This document shows, in pieces, positions 6,624 through 13,370 of a DNA stretch of 26,459 nt. Positions within the stretch are counted from its first letter, which is position 1; the number at the start of each line of letters is the position of its first letter. The position numbers and the translations under genes were made by a program. Where the stretch lies: contig CAZQEN010000065.1 in NCBI GenBank assembly GCA_964591605.1, positions 1 to 26,459 of the forward strand, given 5' to 3'. Origin of the DNA: CAYLLT01 sp964591605 (GTDB lineage Bacteria > Planctomycetota > Phycisphaerae > UBA1845 > PWPN01). The notes beneath the pieces are model-generated. The model saw only the letters and a list, made by a program, of their open reading frames with translations. It did not search any database and had not been told where the DNA came from.

Positions 6624-8578
6624 TGAATGAAATCCAGCAGCGACAACTGCAACATCCGCGAACCGGTCATCAGGTTCGCCTGCAGCGTCGTCTGGGCCTG
6701 CTGGAACTTCGTGATCGCCTCCGTGTAATCCACGTCCTTGATGTCGCTCAGCAGCTTCTGCGTGGCCAGCACGGCGCTCTCCGTCAGGTCGAGCCGCGTC
6801 CCCATCGCCTGGGCCCGCGCCCCCACGATCCCCTGCATCCGCGTCGCCTGGGTGATGAAATCCCCCAGTCGGTCGCCGGCATCACTGATTCCCGCCGAAT
6901 CCCCCCGCTTGAGCGACTCGTACAGATCCTGAAGGACCGTGAACACGCTGTCGGGGCGAATCAGGTTCGTGTCGCTGGCCGTCAGCACGCTCCCGCCCGC
7001 AGACAGCGACGCGCTGCTCAGACCCAGCCCGTCGATCGCCGGCGAGAGATTCAGCCGTTCGACGCGCAGATCGCCCGGACCGCCCGTGCTGTCAATGATC
7101 TGGATCCCGTTGCCGGTGGACGTGAGCACGGCCGAGACGGGCACGCCGGCCGCACCGGCCGCCGCGTTGATGCGGTCGAGAACGTCCTGGACCGTCAACG
7201 CCCCGTCGAGATTCACGTCCACACTGTTCCCGTCGCTCGCCACGATGCGGAAATCATCCTTCCCCGGCATGGTGGTCACGCCCTGCCCGCCATTGAGCGA
7301 GCTGAGCAACGTCCCGCCATAGAGAGATCGAATTCCCAGAAGATCCGCAGTATTGCCTCCCGCCTCGCCGATGGTCATCGGGACGCCCGACAGGAGGTTG
7401 ACGACATCGATCCCCGTGCCCGCCGCATTGATCGAGGCGGACACGTTGGTGCCCGAGGTGTTGATGAGGTTGAGCACGTCCTGAATCGTCGCAGCGCCGC
7501 TCAGATCAACGGTCTGCGTCGTCGCTCCGCTGCGGATCTGAATCGACCCGAGCGACGCCCCCGCCCCGCCAAACAGGTCCGCGATCGCCGTGGTGAGCGT
7601 GAGGCGCGGCTGAAGGTCGGCCCCCGTGATGCTCGCGCCCGAGGTGTTGAGCAATCCCAGATCCCGGGCGGTGAAACCTTCGCCCACCTGCTCGACGGTG
7701 ATCGTCCCCGAACTCGACGTGAGCTGCAGGCTGCCCTGGCTCGCGTTGATCGAGGCATTGAACTGGCCGCCCGGCCCCGTCGTGAGGCCTGCCTGGGCGG
7801 CGGCCTGGTTGATCAGGTCGATCACGTTGCCGACGGTGTCTGCCGAGCTGAGATCGACCACAAACGCGGTCGCCGGTGAATCAAGCGAGATCCGCAGCGA
7901 GCCGGCCTGAATGCCGGTCCCCGCCGCCCCGGTCAGATCCGCCAGCCGCGTCGTCGACGACAGCGTCGGGTTCAGGTCCACGTAGCCGGTCACCTGACTC
8001 GATACCGCGCCAAACAGGTCCGCGCCGTGCATGTTGATCTGCGTCGGCTGGTCCAGATCCACGTGGGTGAAGATGTTCGAGAGATTGCCCCGGTACAGCA
8101 CGCCCCCGTTGACGATCTCGAAGGGCGGCGTGGTGGTCCGCGTGCCGCCGAACAGGTACATCCCGTTGTACTCACGGTTGCCCGTGCGGACCATCTCATT
8201 CAGGATCCCCTGCACGAGCTCCGCCGACGCGTCGCGCTGTTCCTGGGTCACCGTCGTGCTGACCATCTCCGACGCGATCGACCGGGCCTGGTAGAGCAGC
8301 TCGCTGAGGTTGGTGATCGCGTCGTCGGTCGCCGCCATGAAAGCGTCCGCGTGCCGGATGTTGGCCAGCACCTGGTCCTGGCGCTCCAGCGCTTCGGTCA
8401 GGTTCAGCGCCTGCGATGCCGTCGCGGGGTCCTCGCTCATCGCGTTCAGCCGGTTCCCCGTGGCCACGCGGTTCTGCTCGAGGAAGAGTCTGAGCGTGTT
8501 CCGGCGCAGCGACTCCAGCAGCGTCAGATGCTGCATGTTCGTGCTGACCCGCGTGATGTTGATCGATGTGACCGCCAT
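6620..8578 (-). CDS. flgL: FlgL, hook-filament junction protein 2 (long form)
   Basis: FlgL of 652 residues, about twice the usual 300-320. The N-terminal flagellin-like region (ITRVSTNMQHLTLLESLRRN, NRVATGNRLNAMSEDPATAS, NIRHADAFMAATDDAITNL, YNGMYLFGGTRTTTPPF) and the C-terminal one (SAVLATQKLLSDIKDVDYTE, FQQAQTTLQANLMTGSRMLQ, LSLLDFIQ) are typical. The extra length is three flagellin_IN-like repeats at about 217-311, 324-417 and 420-515, each ending in a DVxxLIN-type helix then a GxxIxxxxxxG beta pair. ATG 8578 is chosen from family alignment; its ribosome-binding site is weak (TCAGG), and in-frame sequence upstream to 8626 has no FlgL character. Its TAG stop lies inside the palindromic element. 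Confidence 0.95.
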   Translation of the reverse strand: MAVTSINITRVSTNMQHLTLLESLRRNTLRLFLEQNRVATGNRLNAMSEDPATASQALNLTEALERQDQVLANIRHADAFMAATDDAITNLSELLYQARSIASEMVSTTVTQEQRDASAELVQGILNEMVRTGNREYNGMYLFGGTRTTTPPFEIVNGGVLYRGNLSNIFTHVDLDQPTQINMHGADLFGAVSSQVTGYVDLNPTLSSTTRLADLTGAAGTGIQAGSLRISLDSPATAFVVDLSSADTVGNVIDLINQAAAQAGLTTGPGGQFNASINASQGSLQLTSSSGTITVEQVGEGFTARDLGLLNTSGASITGADLQPRLTLTTAIADLFGGAGASLGSIQIRSGATTQTVDLSGAATIQDVLNLINTSGTNVSASINAAGTGIDVVNLLSGVPMTIGEAGGNTADLLGIRSLYGGTLLSSLNGGQGVTTMPGKDDFRIVASDGNSVDVNLDGALTVQDVLDRINAAAGAAGVPVSAVLTSTGNGIQIIDSTGGPGDLRVERLNLSPAIDGLGLSSASLSAGGSVLTASDTNLIRPDSVFTVLQDLYESLKRGDSAGISDAGDRLGDFITQATRMQGIVGARAQAMGTRLDLTESAVLATQKLLSDIKDVDYTEAITKFQQAQTTLQANLMTGSRMLQLSLLDFIQ

Positions 8579-8647
8579 AACCTGACTGCTTCTGTAGCCG
8601 CCGCCCTCTGGGGCAGCCGCTGCCACACGGCAATGCCATAACCAGCA

Positions 8648-10357
8648 CTATCCTGCGATCGCCAGCATCTCCTGAATCAGCTCGTCCACCACCGTCGTGT
8701 ATCGTGCGGCTCCCTGGAACGCCCGTTCCAGTCTCATGAGCGCAATCGTCTCTTCGTCGAGGCTCACGCCGCTGATCGACTCGCGCTGGGCACTCAGCGC
8801 CGAGGTGATCGCCTGTGTCGACTCGAACGTGGCCTGGGCCGTCGAGCCCCTGTTCGCGAGCGCCGTGGCCAGGTCGTTGTAGAACCCGGTGATGCTGCGG
8901 CCTGCGATGGAATCCAGCGCCTGCGTCGCCAGGGCCGCCAGTGCCCCCGCATTGGTGCCGTCGCCGGGGGCCCGATGCGTCGCCGCCGCAAGAAGGCGGG
9001 GATCGCCGACCAGCACAGGGTTAACTGCGATGTCCGAGGCATCCGCGCCGCTGAAGAAGGTGTTCACCCCCAGCGAGGCGAGGACATTCGAGCTGTCCTG
9101 CCCGAAGGTCATGTCGAAGCCGTTGGCGGCCGTGAGCTGCAGCCGGTTGTCCGCTGTCACCACCGCCGTCACGTTCGGGACCTGGGCGTTGATTCTGGCG
9201 ACCAGGGTGCTGAGTGAGTCGTCGCTGCCGACGCCGTCGAGGTCAACCTGGATGGTCGTGACCACGCTGGTTCCACTGCTCAGATCTGTTACGGTGATCT
9301 GGAACGAGCCGTTGACCGGCCGGAGCGCCAGGCCGGCCGCATCGCTGTTGAGCAAAGCGGCCGCATCCAGCACCTCGTTCGTGCCGGAAACGGCGGTCAT
9401 CCCCAGCAGGCCCTGGCCCTGCGCGTGAACCTTGTTGACCTCGTTGATGAGCACCGCCGCCAGATCGTCGAGCCCCGCCACCTGGCCCAGCACATGCGTA
9501 TCGCGCGCCTCGATCATCCCGGCCATCGTGCCGCCCAGGAGCGTCACCCGGCCGTTGTTATCCGCAAACCGGACCACCGTCCTGGGCTGCCCGTCCTCAA
9601 TCTCCGTGGTGGCCACGATCCCGCGGGTATAGCCGCCCTGGATCAACTGCTCATTGCCGACGTAGACGTTGACGCCGCCGTCCTCCTGTTCGCGCACCTG
9701 GATCTGCATGAGCTGCCCGAGCTCGCGGAGCAGCGCGTCGCGCTGATCGCGCAGGGCGTTCGCCCCGCCGGTCTGTGAACTCTCCAGCGCGGTGATCCGG
9801 ACGTTGAGGGCGGCAATGTCGCGCACCAGCTTGTCGGCATCCTGGGCGGCGTTGACGAGGTCCCGATTCAGTTCATCGCGCAGCTCGAGCACGTCGCCGC
9901 GCTGTCGGCGCAGCTCCGTGGTCAGTGACTGGCCGGCCGTCAGGACGATGCCCCGGATCGTGCTGTCGTGCGGCTGATTCTGCAGTGTACTGAACGAGTT
10001 GAAGAAGGCCTGGATGAGCGTCGACAGATCGGTGTCGCTCAGCTCGTTCATGATGCTTTCGATGCGGCCGAGCACGTCTTGCTGCACCCCGGAGGACGAC
10101 TGGTCTCCCAGCGCGATGCGGATCCGGTTTTCGAGCGAGTTGTCGATGTTGCGCTGCAGCGCGGTCAGGGCCACCCCGCCGCCGGGCGTGAAGCCCTCGG
10201 GCAGCCGCACGCCCGTCCTGGGCGTGAGCACACCGGTCTGGCGCGTGTAGCCCGCGGCGCCGGAGTTGGACACGTTGTTGCCCACCACCTGCAGCGCGCT
10301 TTGATACGCCAGCAGGGCGCTTCGGCCAATCTCCAGTGCGCTCGTTGTCAGGCCCAT
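8648..10357 (-). CDS. flgK: FlgK, hook-filament junction protein 1
   Basis: FlgK of 569 residues, normal length. The N-terminus GLTTSALEIGRSALLAYQSA and LQVVGNNVSNSGAAGYTRQT is the rod/hook-family signature; the region LNRDLVNAAQDADKLVRDIA and GANALRDQRDALLRELGQLM is the FlgK coiled-coil part; the C-terminus ISGVSLDEETIALMRLERAF and GAARYTTVVDELIQEMLAI is the family D0 end. A flagellin_IN-like stretch (DDSLSTLVARINAQVPNVTA) lies at about 380-400. The ATG at 10357 is directly preceded by a heptamer array whose last unit (GAGAGCT on the coding strand) is the only purine tract available as a ribosome-binding site. FlgN, its export chaperone, is encoded immediately upstream. Confidence 0.97.
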   Translation of the reverse strand: MGLTTSALEIGRSALLAYQSALQVVGNNVSNSGAAGYTRQTGVLTPRTGVRLPEGFTPGGGVALTALQRNIDNSLENRIRIALGDQSSSGVQQDVLGRIESIMNELSDTDLSTLIQAFFNSFSTLQNQPHDSTIRGIVLTAGQSLTTELRRQRGDVLELRDELNRDLVNAAQDADKLVRDIAALNVRITALESSQTGGANALRDQRDALLRELGQLMQIQVREQEDGGVNVYVGNEQLIQGGYTRGIVATTEIEDGQPRTVVRFADNNGRVTLLGGTMAGMIEARDTHVLGQVAGLDDLAAVLINEVNKVHAQGQGLLGMTAVSGTNEVLDAAALLNSDAAGLALRPVNGSFQITVTDLSSGTSVVTTIQVDLDGVGSDDSLSTLVARINAQVPNVTAVVTADNRLQLTAANGFDMTFGQDSSNVLASLGVNTFFSGADASDIAVNPVLVGDPRLLAAATHRAPGDGTNAGALAALATQALDSIAGRSITGFYNDLATALANRGSTAQATFESTQAITSALSAQRESISGVSLDEETIALMRLERAFQGAARYTTVVDELIQEMLAIAG

Positions 10358-10424
10358 GTCAGCTCTCAGCGTTCAGTTTTCAGCTCTTGGCTTTCGACTT
10401 TCGACTTTTGACTTTCGACTTTCA
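10358..10424. repeat. 7-bp tandem repeat array filling the flgN-flgK junction
   Basis: Nine consecutive 7-bp units run from 10361 to 10423 on the plus strand: AGCTCTC, AGCGTTC, AGTTTTC, AGCTCTT, GGCTTTC, then GACTTTC four times with one variant GACTTTT. On the coding strand the consensus is GAAAGTC. The TGA stop of flgN (10424-10422) reads into the first unit as TGAAAGTC, and only GAC separates the last unit from the flgK ATG. The whole spacer is therefore repeat. Confidence 0.92.
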
Positions 10425-10964
10425 TCCCACCGCCTCGAATACGTGAGCCGCCCGCGGCTCGCTGCGATGGCCCGTGCGGTTGTAGACATCCACCGACCCG
10501 GGACCGCTCGTCATCACCTGCATGACCTCGGAGAGGTGATGCAGCATCGTGCGCGTCACCCGCTCCGAGGCCCGATTCATCGACTCCACCTCCAGCAGTT
10601 TCTCCCTCAGACCCGCCGCCGCCACCAGCAACTGGCTGCGGCGCGGCTCCGGAAGGAGCTCGGCCAGTTCGGTCAGCCGGATCGTGCGGCTGCGGGCTTT
10701 GTCCACTCCCAGCCCGGCCAGAATCCGCTCGGTGATCTGGCGCCGCAGGCCTTCCCGCTCGCCCGCCCGCCCGGCCAGAACCAGCTCCCGCGCGGTGATC
10801 GACTGCACCTGGTCGCTGTCGGCCCGCTTGATGGCCTCCAGTTTGTTGCGCATGTGCATCGCCATCTCGCCGTGCAGGCCGCTCAGGTCGCCCAGCAGCC
10901 GGATCAGGTCTCGCACCAGACCGTCCAGCCGGGAATCCGTGTCTTGTCTCTCGTGCGTCTTCAT
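10422..10964 (-). CDS. flgN: FlgN-like chaperone for FlgK/FlgL
   Basis: A 180-residue, almost entirely alpha-helical protein with a charged N-terminus and heptad-type stretches (LDGLVRDLIRLLGDLSGLHG, MAMHMRNKLEAIKRADSDQV, LRRQITERILAGLGVDKARS), matching the FlgN family, whose members bind the C-termini of FlgK and FlgL and keep them export-ready. The sequence family is poorly conserved, so the call rests on helix pattern, size and position between flgJ and flgK. The start overlaps the flgJ stop by four bases (ATGA), indicating translational coupling. The stop TGA is the first three bases of the heptamer array before flgK. The last 40 residues are less helical and may bind the partner. Confidence 0.85.
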   Translation of the reverse strand: MKTHERQDTDSRLDGLVRDLIRLLGDLSGLHGEMAMHMRNKLEAIKRADSDQVQSITARELVLAGRAGEREGLRRQITERILAGLGVDKARSRTIRLTELAELLPEPRRSQLLVAAAGLREKLLEVESMNRASERVTRTMLHHLSEVMQVMTSGPGSVDVYNRTGHRSEPRAAHVFEAVG

Positions 10965-11257
10965 AGTCCCTTGCTCAGACGCTGGAACATCGCATCCGCC
11001 AGGCCATTGTGCATCGCCCCGCCGGCTCGCCGGGCCAGCTCCGTGTCCAGTTGCGCCTGGAAGATCTCCTCACCCCGCCCGCCGTGAAACAGCTTCGACT
11101 TCAGCGGTGAGCTTCGCGCGATCTTCAGCATTTCTCCCAGAAACGTCGTTCCCACCACCTCCTGCACCGCACCCCGCAGCGCCGTCTGCCGCTGCTGCGA
11201 TGCCTTGGGCAGCTCGCCGTTGCTCGTGAAATTCACTGATGGGCCGGTGACGGACAT
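10961..11257 (-). CDS. flgJ: FlgJ-type rod-binding protein without muramidase domain
   Basis: A 98-residue protein that matches only the N-terminal rod-binding domain of FlgJ: FLGEMLKIARSSPLKSKLFH, GGRGEEIFQAQLDTELARRA and the G-x-A-x-x-M-F-Q-R-L end. In enterobacteria FlgJ is about 310 residues and adds a peptidoglycan hydrolase; here that domain is absent, as in many other phyla, and no hydrolase gene is next to it. It probably caps the growing rod. ATG 11257 sits directly after the heptamer array, whose last unit gives only a weak GAGAA ribosome-binding site. Its stop overlaps the flgN start (ATGA). Confidence 0.9.
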   Translation of the reverse strand: MSVTGPSVNFTSNGELPKASQQRQTALRGAVQEVVGTTFLGEMLKIARSSPLKSKLFHGGRGEEIFQAQLDTELARRAGGAMHNGLADAMFQRLSKGL

Positions 11258-11356
11258 GGGTTTAAAGTTCTCAGTTCTTAGTTCTTAGTTCGGAGTTCTT
11301 ACTTCCTGGTTATTGGTTCAGGGTTCATCGTTTCGACTTTCGATTTTCGACTTTCA
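11258..11356. repeat. 7-bp tandem repeat array filling the flgI-flgJ junction
   Basis: Thirteen 7-bp units cover 11264-11354, leaving only GGGTTT before the flgJ start. From left to right the plus-strand units drift from AAAGTTC and TTAGTTC through TTGGTTC and ATCGTTT to CGACTTT, CGATTTT, CGACTTT. The right-hand end is the same GAAAGTC-type sequence as at the other two junctions, and the flgI stop again reads TGAAAGTC. The periodicity is uninterrupted although the units differ. Confidence 0.9.
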
Positions 11357-12508
11357 CTCCTCGACGATCACCGTCGCATGCAGTTTGCCCGTCCGGTAGA
11401 GCTGCTCGACGATCGTGATCCGGTCGGTGGCCGGAACCCGCAATTGATTCAGCGCCTCCACCAGGTCCGCCAGTTTCGCTCCTCCCTTGCGCTGCGGATC
11501 GATGGGGACGAAGTCCTTTTCAATGATCCGGGGGTTGTCGGGCGTCGGCGGCACTTCCGGCAGCGTCGTCGTGATGGTCAGACCCTTGTAGGTCACCACC
11601 GAGGGCGATATCTCCACGTCGCCGGTGATCACGATCGAGCCTGACTTGCGGTGGAGCGTCACCCGGGCCTCCGTGAACGGCATGAAGAGCTGCAGGTTCT
11701 CGAGCCGCTGAAAGAATGCGGCCGGATTCCCGCGTTCCGCTTCCGGAATGCGAACGAGCACCGTCCGCGGGTCCATGGCCATGGCGATCTGGGCCAGGGT
11801 GTTGCCGGTCGCCACCTCCGAGATCGAAGCCTCTTCGTTGATGGACTGCGCGATCGTATACGCCATCGCCCACTCGGCATGCGGCTCGTCCAGCACAAAC
11901 GTGATGTACGGCTCCTCCGGCCGCACCCACGCCCGGCTGCGCACCGGCTCGGGCAGCTCACCACCCATCGCGATGTAGTTGTGCACCCAGTCCTGTTCGA
12001 GCACCGCCCCGCCGGCGATCCGCCCGACCCGCGTATTGGTCGGATCCTCGATCTCGATCGGCCCGCTGGCCATGGCCATGACCCGCGGGTCGTCCGGATG
12101 CGGGCTGATCAACGGAGTCAGCAAGAGCCGCCCCCCCTGCAGGCTCTTGGCTGACCCGATACTGCTCAGTCTCACATCCACGCGATCGCCTTCACGGGCC
12201 CCGTCTCGCGGCAGGACGGCCTCAATCTGCACGATCGCCACGTTTTTCGTATCCCGCAGGGCGGCCAGATTGTTGATCGGATTCGCAAACCGGTTGTACA
12301 ACTGTGCCAGCGGGCGCATCGCCGGCTCGAACCGCCCGCCATCACCCGTACCCGCCAGTCCGATCACCAGACCCATTCCTTCGAGCCGGTTGATCCGCGC
12401 GCCCTGCAGGTGCGTGATGTCGCCGACCTTCACCGCGTTAGCGGATGAAGCGGTGAGACCCATCAACGCTGAGCAGGCGATCAGAGAGTGTATGAATCGT
12501 GTTCGCAT
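11354..12508 (-). CDS. flgI: FlgI, flagellar P-ring protein
   Basis: P-ring protein of 384 residues, close to the usual 365-370. An export signal (RTRFIHSLIACSALMGLTA, cleavage near SSANA-VKVGD) is followed by the family blocks GARINRLEGMGLVIGLAGTG, NVAIVQIEAVLPRDGAREGD, DVRLSSIGSAKSLQGGRLLL and, at the C-terminus, GAKLADLVEALNQLRVPATD with ITIVEQLYRTGKLHATVI. It assembles around the rod in the peptidoglycan layer with help from FlgA. The ATG at 12508 is preferred over the GTG one codon upstream. Heptamer arrays occupy both sides of this gene, and its ribosome-binding site is weak (CTGAAG) and belongs to the array. Confidence 0.97.
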   Translation of the reverse strand: MRTRFIHSLIACSALMGLTASSANAVKVGDITHLQGARINRLEGMGLVIGLAGTGDGGRFEPAMRPLAQLYNRFANPINNLAALRDTKNVAIVQIEAVLPRDGAREGDRVDVRLSSIGSAKSLQGGRLLLTPLISPHPDDPRVMAMASGPIEIEDPTNTRVGRIAGGAVLEQDWVHNYIAMGGELPEPVRSRAWVRPEEPYITFVLDEPHAEWAMAYTIAQSINEEASISEVATGNTLAQIAMAMDPRTVLVRIPEAERGNPAAFFQRLENLQLFMPFTEARVTLHRKSGSIVITGDVEISPSVVTYKGLTITTTLPEVPPTPDNPRIIEKDFVPIDPQRKGGAKLADLVEALNQLRVPATDRITIVEQLYRTGKLHATVIVEE

Positions 12509-12572
12509 CACTTCAGGTTTCTTCGTTTCGACTCTCGGTTTTCGACTTTCGACTTTCGATTTTCGACTTTCA
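12509..12572. repeat. 7-bp tandem repeat array filling the flgH-flgI junction
   Basis: Nine 7-bp units cover 12510-12572: ACTTCAG, GTTTCTT, CGTTTCG, ACTCTCG, GTTTTCG, ACTTTCG twice, ATTTTCG, ACTTTCA. Only one base is left before the flgI start. The flgH stop reads TGAAAGTC into the array, exactly as at the flgN-flgK and flgI-flgJ junctions. Confidence 0.92.
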
Positions 12573-13370
12573 GAACACCTTCCCCCACTCCAGAAGCCGC
12601 GGCACCCATCCCCGCTTCGTCGCGTCGCGCACCGCCCCCTGGTTCCTCTCGATCAGAACCAGTTCCGCGAGCTGCGTGCTCAGGACCGAGTTGTCGGGCG
12701 TCACATCCTCGCTCCGGCACATGCCGGTCAGCGTGATCGTGAACTCTTCCTCGTCGTGCTGCTCGCGGAGCTGCGCTTCGAGCACCAGGTTGCCGTTGGG
12801 CTTCACGTCGATGATCGTCGCCTGAATCCGCGTGGTGAACTTGTCTTCGCGGTCGTTCTTGCTCTCCTGGCGATAGGTGTTGTTGTAGTCAAATTTGAAT
12901 CCGGGCTGGCCGTTCGAGAGTTTGTCCTGTCCCAGGTGCGTCGCGTCGTCATAGAACCGGAACCAGTCGCTCAGCTTGCCCGAGAGGTTCCACCGCCCGC
13001 GGTTGTCGAGACGCCCGTCGGCTTCATACGTCTTCTGCTGACGAACGATGATGGTGATCAGGTCATGAATCTTGAATTTGCGCGGCGGGACGGGCGAGAC
13101 AGCGATGAACGATGCCAGCTCGAGGGCCCGTGTCCCGGGCCGTGAGATTTCACGCGGCGCGGCGGCGGCAAACGGCGCGACGCCCGGAGTGGCGTAGGTG
13201 CCGGCGGTCTGAGGAATGGAAGGCTGAGGGCCGGCCATCTGCGGATTGGACTGCTGCAGGCTTGCCGGCTGCGAGGGCCAGCGCATCAGGGACGAACTCT
13301 GCCCCATGGCAACGCTCGTCGCCAACACAAGCACCCAACCTGCGACAATTCGACGGCCATACACACTCAT
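12570..13370 (-). CDS. flgH: FlgH, flagellar L-ring protein lacking a lipobox
   Basis: L-ring protein of 266 residues. The C-terminal two thirds carry the FlgH blocks KFKIHDLITIIVRQQKTYEA, KFTTRIQATIIDVKPNGNLV, LREQHDEEEFTITLTGMCRS, EDVTPDNSVLSTQLAELVL and the ending GWVPRLLEWGKVF. The N-terminus has a signal sequence (GWVLVLATSVAMGQ) but no cysteine; the only Cys is in TGMCRSED. The enterobacterial protein is a lipoprotein anchored in the outer membrane by an N-terminal Cys, so anchoring must differ here. A Q/P/A-rich linker of about 60 residues follows the signal. Its ATG overlaps the flgA stop (ATGA) behind GGGAGG, and its stop abuts a heptamer array. Confidence 0.95.
   Translation of the reverse strand: MSVYGRRIVAGWVLVLATSVAMGQSSSLMRWPSQPASLQQSNPQMAGPQPSIPQTAGTYATPGVAPFAAAAPREISRPGTRALELASFIAVSPVPPRKFKIHDLITIIVRQQKTYEADGRLDNRGRWNLSGKLSDWFRFYDDATHLGQDKLSNGQPGFKFDYNNTYRQESKNDREDKFTTRIQATIIDVKPNGNLVLEAQLREQHDEEEFTITLTGMCRSEDVTPDNSVLSTQLAELVLIERNQGAVRDATKRGWVPRLLEWGKVF

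Noticed and set aside
8579..8626. Longer FlgL start at 8626
   Set aside because: The extra 16 residues lack similarity to FlgL, which normally begins close to the ITRVSTNMQ block, and have no better ribosome-binding site.
8605..8630. GC-rich palindrome GGCAGCCGCTGCC between flgK and flgL as a dispersed element
   Set aside because: Only one copy is seen in the window and the stem is very short, so there is no evidence that it is a repeat or a terminator.
10358..12572. Heptamer arrays considered as CRISPR or phase-variable coding repeats
   Set aside because: There are no spacers between units, and all arrays are outside reading frames, so copy changes cannot shift a frame.
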